The notes beneath the pieces are model-generated. The model was not told the DNA's origin. It ran no database searches and was given only the letters and a program-made list of their open reading frames with translations. Source: JAJDTT01 sp965116695 (GTDB lineage Bacteria > Acidobacteriota > UBA6911 > RPQK01 > JAJDTT01). From it: a stretch of 64,000 bases of DNA. Both the position numbers and the translations under genes were made by a program. The DNA lies in the NCBI GenBank assembly GCA_965116695.1, contig OZ220706.1, positions 992,001-1,056,000 of the forward strand, written 5' to 3'. Shown in pieces: positions 36,201 through 45,000 of the stretch; the stretch's first letter is position 1; every line of letters begins with the position of its first letter.

Positions 36201-37171
36201 TTTGCCACCTCTTGGTATTGGCGAATGGCGACCTCAAGCCGTCCCTGGGGAGAACGCGATGGAATGCCGCAACCCATCTCGGACAGACGGCGGCAGGAGA
36301 GAATCTGATCTTGCATCAACAGCTCGAGGCGGGTCGCCAGCCGTTCCGGCCGTCGACCCGGCATCGCTCTGAGACCGGCAAGAAGGGAACGCGGGCAGCG
36401 CAATTTCACGAGGGGACCCGGAAGCCCCGCCATACCGCGCACAGTGGACAGGATCTGTTTCTGCGGGAGTGCGGAACTGTAGGCGACGTTGACGGCCAGC
36501 CGTTCCGGGTTGGATCCGTTCCCATGATGGGTCGCCAGCCTTTGCAGCAGGAAGAGAATGACCTTGGCGTAGTCGTCAACGTGAATGAAGGAGTAGGAAA
36601 CGGCTCGGCTACCCGCCAGTCGCATCCTGGCAAGTCGAATCAGCAGCGGAACCAGGAAACGATCCCCGCCGCCAATAATGAAGCGAGGCCGACAGAGGTA
36701 TGCACCGAAGTCTCGTTCTGCCGCCATTTTGAGAATCACCTTCTCCGCCGCCCTTCGACTGCTGGCCAGTGGTGTCACCGGGTCGGGACGATCCATCTCC
36801 GACGCCGGCCGCAGGGGCCCCTGTCCGTACACGGACGCCGAGCTGCCGTACACGATGCCGCGAAGGTTCGCATCAGACTTGTGGAGCAGGTTCAGCGTAC
36901 CGGTGACGTTTGTGGCCACAAACCCCGTCCCATCCGGATCGATCTGCCTGGTGGCGAGATGAACGAGCAAGTAGGGCCGGCGTGGAAACGCACCATCCGG
37001 CACTTCGGGGAGGAAACATCGGACCCACCGGATAGCCGGCGCGCCCTGAGGTGGCTGCTTTCGAGCCAGGACGCGCACCCTGCTCCGGGGGCAAGCCTCG
37101 ATCAGATGGCGCCGGACGGCGGTGCCGACGTACCCCGTTGCGCCGATCAGGACCAGGTCGCAGCCGTTCAT
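36197..37171 (-). CDS. NAD-dependent epimerase/dehydratase family protein
   Basis: The protein has 324 residues from the ATG at 37171, which shares one base with the stop of the methyltransferase gene (TAATG). The N-terminal Rossmann motif is LIGATGYVGTAVR. Later YGSSASVYGQG supplies the Ser-type residue of the extended SDR site, but the usual YxxxK is not evident: after PVTPLASSRRAAEKVILKM the Tyr position reads Ser, with Arg-Arg-Ala-Ala-Glu-Lys. A 3-beta-HSD-like or epimerase-like fold is likely. AfsA-type signal pathways also use a reductase of this superfamily, so it may reduce a keto intermediate; this is inference. Confidence 0.72.
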   Translation of the reverse strand: MNGCDLVLIGATGYVGTAVRRHLIEACPRSRVRVLARKQPPQGAPAIRWVRCFLPEVPDGAFPRRPYLLVHLATRQIDPDGTGFVATNVTGTLNLLHKSDANLRGIVYGSSASVYGQGPLRPASEMDRPDPVTPLASSRRAAEKVILKMAAERDFGAYLCRPRFIIGGGDRFLVPLLIRLARMRLAGSRAVSYSFIHVDDYAKVILFLLQRLATHHGNGSNPERLAVNVAYSSALPQKQILSTVRGMAGLPGPLVKLRCPRSLLAGLRAMPGRRPERLATRLELLMQDQILSCRRLSEMGCGIPSRSPQGRLEVAIRQYQEVAK

Positions 37172-37827
37172 TACCACAGGAATGGGATGAAGCGCTTTCT
37201 CGCCTTCGCAAACTCCCGATACTCGGGCAGCGTAGAAAGCAGCAGCGACTCTTCGACCAGGATCCGATAAGTCACGGCCGGTAGGAGCAGCCCCAGCAAC
37301 GCCGCCATTCCCCATGGGCTGGCCAGCGCAACAACGAATCCGAGATTACCCAGCACCATCCCCGTATAGGCAGGATGCCGAAGATAGCGATAAGCGCCGC
37401 TTCGGACAATTCCGTTTGAGGGGATCCGAACGCTGTGACTGTAGCTGGCCGCAAGCTTCCGGATCGCGGCCAGACGTAAGCCCACGCCCAGGATCATGAT
37501 CGTGACTCCGGCTGCCGGCAGGACCCACCGCATCGATACCGTTCCCGCCATCGGCGGCGAAAGAACGGTCCCGAGGACAGTCAAACATCGCGCTGTCGCG
37601 TATAGTCCGAGACTGCTTCGATCGCGGGTCGCCTCCTCCATCTTCGGTTCCCGCATCGTGATGCCCGCTTCGGCAAGGAGCCACCCCAAATAAATCCCCG
37701 CCACAGCCAGCGTCACCCAGAGAGGAGGCCACGGTAGTGTGAGCAGGCGGTGAACCGTGAGGCCCACCAGGCAGGGAATACCTCCAATCAGGAAGAGCGC
37801 CGGCGCCTGTCGGTTGATGCTGTTCAT
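37171..37827 (-). CDS. ICMT/PEMT-like membrane methyltransferase
   Basis: The protein has 218 residues from the ATG at 37827, which overlaps the ketosynthase stop by four bases. It has about five membrane helices and the C-terminal SAM-binding motif GAYRYLRHPAYTGMVLGNLG, then EESLLLSTLPEYREFAKARKRFIPFLW, both typical of isoprenylcysteine carboxyl methyltransferase-like proteins. These methylate carboxylates or lipid head groups inside the membrane. In this operon it probably methylates the lipophilic product. The frame is open for 44 codons upstream inside the neighbour, which is rejected. Confidence 0.78.
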   Translation of the reverse strand: MNSINRQAPALFLIGGIPCLVGLTVHRLLTLPWPPLWVTLAVAGIYLGWLLAEAGITMREPKMEEATRDRSSLGLYATARCLTVLGTVLSPPMAGTVSMRWVLPAAGVTIMILGVGLRLAAIRKLAASYSHSVRIPSNGIVRSGAYRYLRHPAYTGMVLGNLGFVVALASPWGMAALLGLLLPAVTYRILVEESLLLSTLPEYREFAKARKRFIPFLW

Positions 37828-39689
37828 TGGGCAGGTGACGGCCGCAGCACTCCGGTCACGTGGGCGCTCACGCAACATTGGCCGTTCTGGAAAACCTGGG
37901 CCACACCCCAGGCCCGATGTGGACGTTTGCTCTGCCAGTCCTCCATACGTCGCGCCCAACTCTTACCGAGTCCGGGAAGCGTCCTCACGATGATGGGCGC
38001 TGCGCCGTCGACAAATTTGTGGTAGTCCGCGTGGAGACTCGTCATCACCATCCCCCACTCCCGGGGCACACCGATGACATGCGAAGAAGCGATCATTGCC
38101 TGGCGAACAATCTCCATCAGGGCCATCCCCTGTAGATGTCCTGACTCGTGATCAAACCGGAACTCCTCGGTCAGGGGCGAGGCCAGGAAATGAATGAGCC
38201 CTCCAACCTGCACCGCACCGGACAACATGACGTTGGCCTCGTGCCGCTTGTGGACCATCCAACGATCGATCCGTCCTTTCCGGCGTAGATCGTCCAGAAG
38301 AGAGGGCACATCGAACGGGGAAACGCGAAGGAGCAAACCCTGAATCTTGTCATCGTAGTCGCCGGCAACCTCGGGCTCCGTTCGAATTTCCCGCTCTCGC
38401 TTGCGCCCGTTTGCCCACCGCTGCATCCGAAACTCGGTCTCGGATGCGGGAGCGCCGGCGCCGATGAGCAAACAGGGGCCAGGCAGGATTCGGGTGAAAA
38501 AGTCGATCTCCCAGGGATCCTCCACCAGGACCCGGATCCCGGTTCCTTCATAGCGGTCGAAAACCGGCGGGGTGAGCAGCGCATACCGGGGAGCCCCATT
38601 CCCCGGGAACGCCAACCATTCGGTCGGCCGGTACCCGGCGTCGGCATCACTTGGGGTCAGCGTCTCGCGGACGACCACCTCCTTCCCGGTTGCGTGGTAC
38701 AGCATATTGACGATGTTGGGTCCGGATCCAAAGGCACTCAGAAGAATCCGCCGGCCCCGCCGGCTCCGATTGGTGAAGGTCTTGGCCATCGCAATGCCGA
38801 GGCTGGCTCCCGCGTTGTTTCCCCGGTGCCGGACCGTTTCCACCAGCAGAGATTTGGGAAGGCACCGGCGATGCAGAAACCGAATGGCCCTCAGGTTGGC
38901 CTGATGCGGGACGAAGACGTCGACGCTGTCCGGGGAAGCGTTGCACTGCTCGAGAAAACCAACCAACGCCGGGGCGACCTTTTTTTGGATGAAATTGTTG
39001 ACCGCCGCTCCATTCATGTAGAGCGCGTTGGCGTAGCGCCCCCAGCTTTGGAAAACGAGCCCCTCATTCATATCGCGCTCGATGCGATCGGACTCGACGC
39101 TGCCATCCGTTCCCGTGCGCCGGTCATACGCGACGAATCCGGTATCCGGCTCATCGGACGGTCTCAGCAGCACTCCTACGCATCCATCGCCAAATAGATA
39201 GCGGGGGACCCCGGTGGGAACATTCCGGTTGTCCAATTCGACGACGGCGACGAACGCAGCAAGGTGATTCAGCCGAACAAAGTCCGCAGCCGCGCCGAGA
39301 AGACCGAGAAAAGAGGTGCAGCCGCCATAGGAGCTCAAGGTGCCCGCATTGGGCAATCCCAGGCGCACGCGAAGATCGGATGCCGGATTGGGAACAAGGC
39401 GGGCCGAGGGCCGTTTGATGCTGCAGGTGGAAGTGGCGATCAGGCCGATTTCGCCCGGTCCGGAAGACTCGAGGCATCGCCGGGCACAGACCTCAAGCAG
39501 TTCCATCGGATCCGAATGCTCGGCCGAGAATTGCCTTCGACCTTCCACACCCATTTTCTCCAGGGCGCGCTGGGCGCGCGGCCGAACCAACCGCCCCTCT
39601 TGAAGCAAGAACTCATTGCTCACCTCGAGATCGGGCACGACCTCGGTGATGGCAGCAATGACCACTCCGGACACAGTTCCATTCATCAT
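37824..39689 (-). CDS. Ketoacyl synthase III fused to an AfsA-like hot-dog domain
   Basis: This 621-residue protein is the first gene of the operon. Residues 1-340 are a KAS III: nucleophile Cys 124 in SYGGCTSF, His 262 in VPHQANLRAI and Asn 292 in RGNNAGASLG form the Cys-His-Asn triad. Residues 345-475 form a linker domain. Residues about 478-615 resemble the A-factor synthase AfsA hot-dog domain: VHKRHEANVMLSGAVQ, FRFDHESGHLQGMALMEIVRQ (Glu 526, Arg-Gln) and SSHVIGVP. AfsA joins a beta-ketoacyl chain to dihydroxyacetone phosphate. A fused ketosynthase could make that beta-ketoacyl chain. Two ATGs (39689, 39686) are possible; GGAG lies 6 bases before the first. Confidence 0.75.
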   Translation of the reverse strand: MMNGTVSGVVIAAITEVVPDLEVSNEFLLQEGRLVRPRAQRALEKMGVEGRRQFSAEHSDPMELLEVCARRCLESSGPGEIGLIATSTCSIKRPSARLVPNPASDLRVRLGLPNAGTLSSYGGCTSFLGLLGAAADFVRLNHLAAFVAVVELDNRNVPTGVPRYLFGDGCVGVLLRPSDEPDTGFVAYDRRTGTDGSVESDRIERDMNEGLVFQSWGRYANALYMNGAAVNNFIQKKVAPALVGFLEQCNASPDSVDVFVPHQANLRAIRFLHRRCLPKSLLVETVRHRGNNAGASLGIAMAKTFTNRSRRGRRILLSAFGSGPNIVNMLYHATGKEVVVRETLTPSDADAGYRPTEWLAFPGNGAPRYALLTPPVFDRYEGTGIRVLVEDPWEIDFFTRILPGPCLLIGAGAPASETEFRMQRWANGRKREREIRTEPEVAGDYDDKIQGLLLRVSPFDVPSLLDDLRRKGRIDRWMVHKRHEANVMLSGAVQVGGLIHFLASPLTEEFRFDHESGHLQGMALMEIVRQAMIASSHVIGVPREWGMVMTSLHADYHKFVDGAAPIIVRTLPGLGKSWARRMEDWQSKRPHRAWGVAQVFQNGQCCVSAHVTGVLRPSPAQ

Positions 39690-39700
39690 CGATAACTCCG

Positions 39701-39727
39701 TTGATTCCTGACGTCGCCTGCGATAAC
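39701..39727 (+). promoter_or_regulatory. Possible tetR promoter
   Basis: TTGATT (39701-39706) and GATAAC (39722-39727) are 15 bases apart on the plus strand, a weak match. The first operator begins at the end of this candidate -10, so autoregulation is plausible. Confidence 0.3.
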
Positions 39728-39741
39728 ATACAGGCTGTACG
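39727..39741. promoter_or_regulatory. TetR operator O1
   Basis: CATACAGGCTGTACG is a near-perfect 15-base palindrome (one mismatch at the ends) centred on 39734. It covers the expected start point of the ketosynthase transcript. It shares ACATACAGGCTGTA with O2, whose centre is 22 bases away (two helical turns). Confidence 0.75.
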
Positions 39742-39742
39742 C

Positions 39743-39771
39743 ATTATACATACAGGCTGTATGAATGTAAA
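39743..39771 (-). promoter_or_regulatory. Promoter of the KAS III-AfsA operon
   Basis: On the minus strand, TTTACA (39771-39766) and TATAAT (39748-39743) are 17 bases apart. That is one mismatch in the -35, a perfect -10 and ideal spacing for a sigma-70 promoter. The predicted leader is about 47 bases. The spacer contains operator O2 in full. Confidence 0.8.
39749..39763. promoter_or_regulatory. TetR operator O2
   Basis: CATACAGGCTGTATG is a perfect 15-base palindrome around a central G. It fills the spacer between the -35 and -10 of the leftward promoter, and its last three bases are the ATG of the TetR gene. Binding would block the ketosynthase promoter and probably the regulator's own synthesis. 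Confidence 0.8.
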
Positions 39772-40366
39772 GACCAAGAAAGCCCTCCAGTCCGAGAAGA
39801 CGCGCGGAGAGATTGTCCGCGTCGCGCGGAAACTTTTTGAAGCGAAGGGCTATGCGGGGACCGGTACCGAGGAGATCGTCCGTCGAGCCGGCGTCACCCG
39901 CGGCGCCCTCTATCATCAGTTTCGGGACAAGAGGGCCCTCTTCGCCACCGTCGTGGAGGAGTCGGAGCGCGAGATGGCCGAGCACATTCAGGCGGCGGTG
40001 GACGCCGAAGCGGAGCCCTGGGCGCGTCTCGAGGCTGGGTATCTGGCCGTTCTCGATGCGTGCACCGAGCCGGGCATCCGGCAGATTCTGCTCCTGGATG
40101 CGCCTGCCGTACTCGGTGTCGAGCGCTGGCGGACGGTCGAAGCCGAATACGGGCTGGGACTGCTGAGCCGGGGCCTCGAGGCGATCCTGAAGGTGGGAGG
40201 GATGAAGCCTCTGCCGGTACGGGCGATGGCCCACCTGCTTCTCGGCGCGATCAGCGAGGGAGCTCTGATGATCGCTTCGGCCGGGGACCCCGAAAGGGCC
40301 CACCGCGAGGTCGTCGCGGGTCTGCAACAAATGCTCGGCAGTCTCAAGCAAAAGGACGCCATGTGA
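39761..40366 (+). CDS. TetR-family transcriptional regulator
   Basis: The protein has 201 residues. The N-terminal HTH (about residues 14-60) is typical TetR: TRGEIVRVARKLFEAKGY..TGTEEIVRRAGVTRGALYHQFRDKRALF. The C-terminal half is a helical ligand-binding domain with a hydrophobic core (GIRQILLLDAPAVLGVERW). It is divergent from the ketosynthase operon, and two palindromes lie between them, so it is almost certainly the local repressor. The ligand may be the operon's product, as with gamma-butyrolactone receptors, but many TetR proteins act this way. The start has no Shine-Dalgarno sequence and overlaps an operator, so its mRNA may be leaderless or weakly translated. Confidence 0.9.
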   Translation: MNVKTKKALQSEKTRGEIVRVARKLFEAKGYAGTGTEEIVRRAGVTRGALYHQFRDKRALFATVVEESEREMAEHIQAAVDAEAEPWARLEAGYLAVLDACTEPGIRQILLLDAPAVLGVERWRTVEAEYGLGLLSRGLEAILKVGGMKPLPVRAMAHLLLGAISEGALMIASAGDPERAHREVVAGLQQMLGSLKQKDAM

Positions 40367-40428
40367 GTCAGCCCCAACCGGCGCAACGTCCCCAATATCG
40401 TGTAGTGATCGACTTGGAATAGCTCCTC

Positions 40429-41802
40429 GTGCACCGGACTGCGGTCATCAACGTCGTCGGACTCACCCGCGCTCTCCTGGGACCGGACACGCCCCACCTG
40501 AGTGCCTTGGCGCGAAACGGCGCCGTCCGGTCCTTGCGCACGGTGACTCCCGCCCTCACGACCACCGTCCAGAGCACCTTCGTGACCGGACTGCCCCCCT
40601 CCGGCCACGGCATCGTGGGAAACGGATGGTACTTTCGCGATCTGTCCGAGGTCTGGTTCTGGCGGCAGTCCAACCACCTGGTTCACGGCGAGAAGGTCTG
40701 GGAGACCGCCCGGCGGCGCGACCCCCGGGTGACCTGCGCCAAGCTCTTCTGGTGGTACAACATGTACAGCAGCGCCGACTGGAGCGTGACGCCGCGTCCC
40801 ATGTACCCGGCCGACGGCAGAAAGATCCCGGCCATCTACTCCCATCCGGCCGATCTGGCCCGGCGGCTGGAGTCGGACATCGCTCCCTTTCCCTTCTTCG
40901 ATTTCTGGGGTCCCCGGGCCGGCATCGCCTCCAGCCAGTGGATCGCCCGGGCCGGGCGGCGGGTCTGGGAACGGCACCGGCCGACCCTGACCCTGATCTA
41001 CCTGCCCCACTTGGACTACAACCTCCAGCGGCTGGGACCGGACCATCCCGGCATCCGCCGAGACGTCCGGGAGATCGACGCCGTCTGCGGCCGATTGCTG
41101 GACTACTTCCGGGAGCGGGACACCCGGGTCATCGTGCTTTCCGAGTACGGGATCACTCCGGTGGACGGCGCCATTCACATCAACCGGATCCTGCGGGAAG
41201 CCGGGTGGATTCGCGTCCGTCCGGAGCTGGGGCTGGAGATCCTGGACCCGGGTGCGAGCCCGGCGTTCGCGGTTTCGGATCACCAGATCGCCCACGTCTA
41301 CGTCGCGGACCCGGCCCACCGGTCCCAGGTTCGAACTCTGCTGGAGAAGGTTCCGGGCGTCGAGCAGATCCTGGACTGCGAGGCTCAGCAGAAGCTGGGG
41401 CTCGATCACCAGCGTTCCGGAGACCTGGTGGCCATCAGCCAGGCCGACAAGTGGTTCTCTTACTACTACTGGCTGGATGACTCGGTGGCACCCGATTTCG
41501 CCCGCACCGTGGACATCCACCGGAAGCCGGGCTACGATCCCGCGGAACTGTTCGTGGATCCCGGAATCCGGATTCCGGCCCTGAAGGTGGGGTTTCGGCT
41601 CCTTCAGAAGACGCTGGGATTTCGATACCTGATGGACGTCATTCCCCTGGACGCCGGCCTGGTCAAGGGTTCCCACGGAAGACCGACCGACAACCCGGAC
41701 CAGGGCCCCCTGTTCCTGAGCACGGAACCCGGTCTGGTCCCCGACGGCGAGATTCCTGCGACGGGAGTCCGCGACCTCATCCTGGCTCACCTTTTTGACT
41801 GA
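40429..41802 (+). CDS. Alkaline phosphatase superfamily / nucleotide pyrophosphatase-like protein (ebo type)
   Basis: This 457-residue protein starts with GTG, 62 bases after tetR. It has the NPP/AP-superfamily metal and nucleophile pattern: INVVGLTRALLG at the first metal strand, a Thr nucleophile in TPALTTTVQSTFVTGLPPSGHGIVGN, LIYLPHLDY, IVLSEYGI (second metal site) and HGRPTDNP (distal His). The long shared blocks (GNGWYFRDLSEVWFWRQSN, FWWYNMYSSADWSVTPRP) are recalled from the phosphodiesterase found in cyanobacterial ebo clusters. No signal peptide is evident. With eboA and eboB on the other side of the ketosynthase operon, it suggests a dispersed ebo locus. Confidence 0.75.
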   Translation: MHRTAVINVVGLTRALLGPDTPHLSALARNGAVRSLRTVTPALTTTVQSTFVTGLPPSGHGIVGNGWYFRDLSEVWFWRQSNHLVHGEKVWETARRRDPRVTCAKLFWWYNMYSSADWSVTPRPMYPADGRKIPAIYSHPADLARRLESDIAPFPFFDFWGPRAGIASSQWIARAGRRVWERHRPTLTLIYLPHLDYNLQRLGPDHPGIRRDVREIDAVCGRLLDYFRERDTRVIVLSEYGITPVDGAIHINRILREAGWIRVRPELGLEILDPGASPAFAVSDHQIAHVYVADPAHRSQVRTLLEKVPGVEQILDCEAQQKLGLDHQRSGDLVAISQADKWFSYYYWLDDSVAPDFARTVDIHRKPGYDPAELFVDPGIRIPALKVGFRLLQKTLGFRYLMDVIPLDAGLVKGSHGRPTDNPDQGPLFLSTEPGLVPDGEIPATGVRDLILAHLFD

Positions 41803-41874
41803 AACGGCCAAAGGGACGACTGCGAATCAGGACGGCACCCCCTGCATGTTAGACTGACCGGCGGTTTTCACGCA

Positions 41875-42040
41875 CTAGGAGTCTGCGCCGTAGAAATGAT
41901 CGTAGCGAGAAAGTGGGGAATCGAGGACAGATTTTCACGATTTTGAGGTGCATAGTTGTTCTATTCGCCGAGAAATCGGGGAAATATGGACCGATTCCCC
42001 GCTTTCGCAGTAGATTGATTTCTGCGGCGCAGGCTCCTAG
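41875..42040. mobile_element. 166-bp MITE-like element with 23-bp terminal inverted repeats
   Basis: The left end (41875-41897, starting CTAGGAGTCTGCGCCG) and the right end (42018-42040) are inverted copies matching at 21 of 23 bases. Both ends carry CTAG, which could be part of the repeat or a 4-base target duplication as made by some IS5-family elements. A nested inverted pair GGGGAATCG (41915-41923) / CGATTCCCC (41992-42000) gives the element further fold-back potential. It has no transposase. It sits 43 bases upstream of the receptor start. Confidence 0.75.
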
Positions 42041-42083
42041 CGTCCGATGGGCCACGGTGCGGGACCGATGCTGCACCAGACAG

Positions 42084-45000
42084 ATGACTCCTCAGATGCA
42101 GTCCGCACAGCGGTTCACCGGTGAAACGGCTCCTTCCTTCAGCCGAGGGTGGCAGATTCAACTCCCGGCCCTGCTGGCCGTCTGCCTGCTCTTGGTTTCC
42201 GCCGAGGCTCTGGCCCAGATCGGCGCCGGGACCCTCTTGGGCCACGTCCGAAAGGAGGATGGAGTAGCGGCGCCGGGAGTCGAGGTGGCGATCCACAGGG
42301 TCGACACCAACGAGGTCTTCCTGTTGCTGACCAATGCCAACGGAAACTACCGGCGAAGCGGGCTGCCTCCCGGCCACTATGAAATTACGGCGTCGATCCC
42401 GGGCTACGAAACCCAGCTCCGGACCCATATTCAGCTTCTTGTGGAACAGATCCGAGAGGAAAACTTTCACCTCGTCGCCGGAGATTCCGCAACCCGGAAT
42501 TCGACCCGCAGCGGCACCGTGCTGGCGGGGACCGGCCGGGAGGACCGGGGTCAACTGATCGACCAGGAAAAGCTGGAGAGCATGCCGGTCAACACCCGGG
42601 ACGTGGGACAGTTGGTCACCTTGGCGGCGGGGGCCGCGACCAGCCATGAGAGCCGCAGCCGCAGCGTCAAGGTGCTGGGCATGAGGCGGAAGGACAACCT
42701 GTTCTTCATCGACGGCACCCTCTTCACTCACGGCGATGGAACACCATCGTTCCACGCCAGCACCGACGCCCTCAGGGAATTCGACGTCAAGACCGGGCTC
42801 TATTCCGCCGAATTCGGCATCCGGCCCGGAGGTCAGATCGTGGCGGTGACCAAGAGCGGCACCAACGAATTCCACGGCGGCTGGTTCTGGTTTCACCGGA
42901 ACGACAACCTGGACGCCCGCAACTACTTCGAGCAGCGAAAGGCGGAGTTCAAGCGCAACCAGATGGGGGCCACACTCGGAGGACCCCTTCTTTTTCCCGG
43001 TCTGTTGAACGGGCGGGACCGGGCATGGTTCTTCGTCTCCTACCAGTTGCGTGCGATCCGGGAAACCAAGCCTCTCACCGGAGTGGTCCCGACTGCCGAC
43101 GAAAAGCAGGGCCGGTTCGCCGCTCCCATCCGGGACCCCTTGACGGGAGGCATGTTCCCCGAAAACCGGATCCCGGCAAATCGGCTGGATCCCGTCGCCT
43201 TGAAGCTCCTCCGTTACTGGCCCGCACCCAATACTCCCGGAGCCCTGAACTTCACCAGTCCCGACTCCCACAGTCCTTTGGACAATTCGCAGGTCATCGC
43301 CCGCGTCGACGTGAAACAGTCCGACGTAAGCCGGTGGGCCGGCCGTTTCGTCCTGGACTCCAACCACTGGACCTCGATCCAGCCCATCAGCATCTTCTCC
43401 ACCCGCCACCCCCTGGCCACATGGGGACAGTCCCTCTCCTACACTCGCAGCCTGAGTCCGAGAGCCCAGGCCGCGACCAGCCTCCATTGGTTCCGCCGTC
43501 CCTACGAGTCCCTGGTATCCGCCCAGGCCACGGAGTTGGATCTGGGAATCCCGGAACTCCTGCAGAGCGACGTGGATCGACTCGGGGTGCCGATCGTCGA
43601 GATCCAGGGTTACACCAGAATCGGCGACTACTCCTTTCTCGGTCCCAGCAGCCTGGGCAACTGGCAGGCGAATCAGGACCTGTCGGTGGTGGAAGGAGAC
43701 CATGCCCTGAAGACCGGAATCCACTTCCGCCGGCACTACAACCTTTACGTGACGTCCCGCCGCAGCCGGTTCAACTTCTTCGACCGGTATACGGGCAACG
43801 GTTTCGCCGATTTTCTGTTGGGCTACCTGTCTCAGAGCCGGCTGGGAGGAGAGGGCTCCCGGGGCCGATTCCATCAGGACAGCTACTACCTCTACCTGCA
43901 GGACACCTGGAAGGCCGGTCGGCGGTTGACCCTGAACCTGGGCCTGCGCTATGAGCTGCGGCTGCCATGGAGGGAAAAGCGGGGCTTCATGTCGAACCTG
44001 GATCCCGCGACCGGACAGACGGTCCCCGCATTGCTCGATCTGGATCTGAAACCTTGGGAAACGGGCCGCTTCCGACCCAACCATCCCTTGATCCGATGGA
44101 ACCCTCTGGACGGAATATTGCCGCGCCTTGGATTGTCGCTTCGCTTGGCGGAAAAGACCGTTCTGCGCACCGGATACAGTCTTCATGGCAACGAGCCGGA
44201 CCTGAACATGATCCTCCGCTTGAGCCGGAATCCCCGGCCGGGAGCGGAACGGCTCATTTTCAACAGCCCTCTGGAGACCCCTTCCCTGCGCTTGGCGGAA
44301 CCGTTTCCCGACGAAAGCCGGGACGCGGCCATTCCCGACCACTACGGATTCCAGACTCCCCTGCCCTTGTCCCGGACCCACTCCTGGGGCCTCAGCCTCC
44401 AGCACGAGTTCACCTCCCATTGGTTGCTGGACACCGGCTACCACGGCTCCCGATCGACCGATGTACTGGAGACGGTCTCCTGGAACGACGCGGCTCCGGG
44501 TCCCGGAGACCGTCAGGTTCGCCGGCCGTGGCCTCATCTTCAAGCGGTTTATTTTCCGTTTGCGGACGCCGATTCCTCGTATCAGGGGATGCACTTTCAG
44601 GTGGAAAAGGCCGCGGGCGCCGACGGCCTGTACCTGCTGGCGTCACTGAGCTGGTCGCGCCTGATTCAGACCGGCGGGGGAACCACGGGTTACACCTCCC
44701 GGCGGATCTACCGGTCCCGCAACCTGCCGCTGGAGGCGACCCGGGGAGTGGCGGACTTCCACATTCCGTTGCGTTTGATGCTTTCGGGCGGATTCGATCT
44801 GCCCTTCGGTCCCAACCGGACACTGCTCCAGAGCGGCTTGGCTGCAAGACTGCTGGGCGGATGGTCCATCCGGGCCATCTCCAATTTCCAGGAGGGCGGC
44901 TGGCGCACGGTGTCTCTGCCCGGCGACCCCCTGGACACCGGATCGGAGGCGTCCCAGTGGCCGGACCGGATCCGGGACGCCAATCTGGCCCCTCACCAGC

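Noticed and set aside
41913..42083. Upstream extension of the TonB receptor reading frame
   Set aside because: The extra codons lie mostly inside the MITE and there is no signal peptide at that start; the ATG at 42084 puts the signal peptide near the N terminus.
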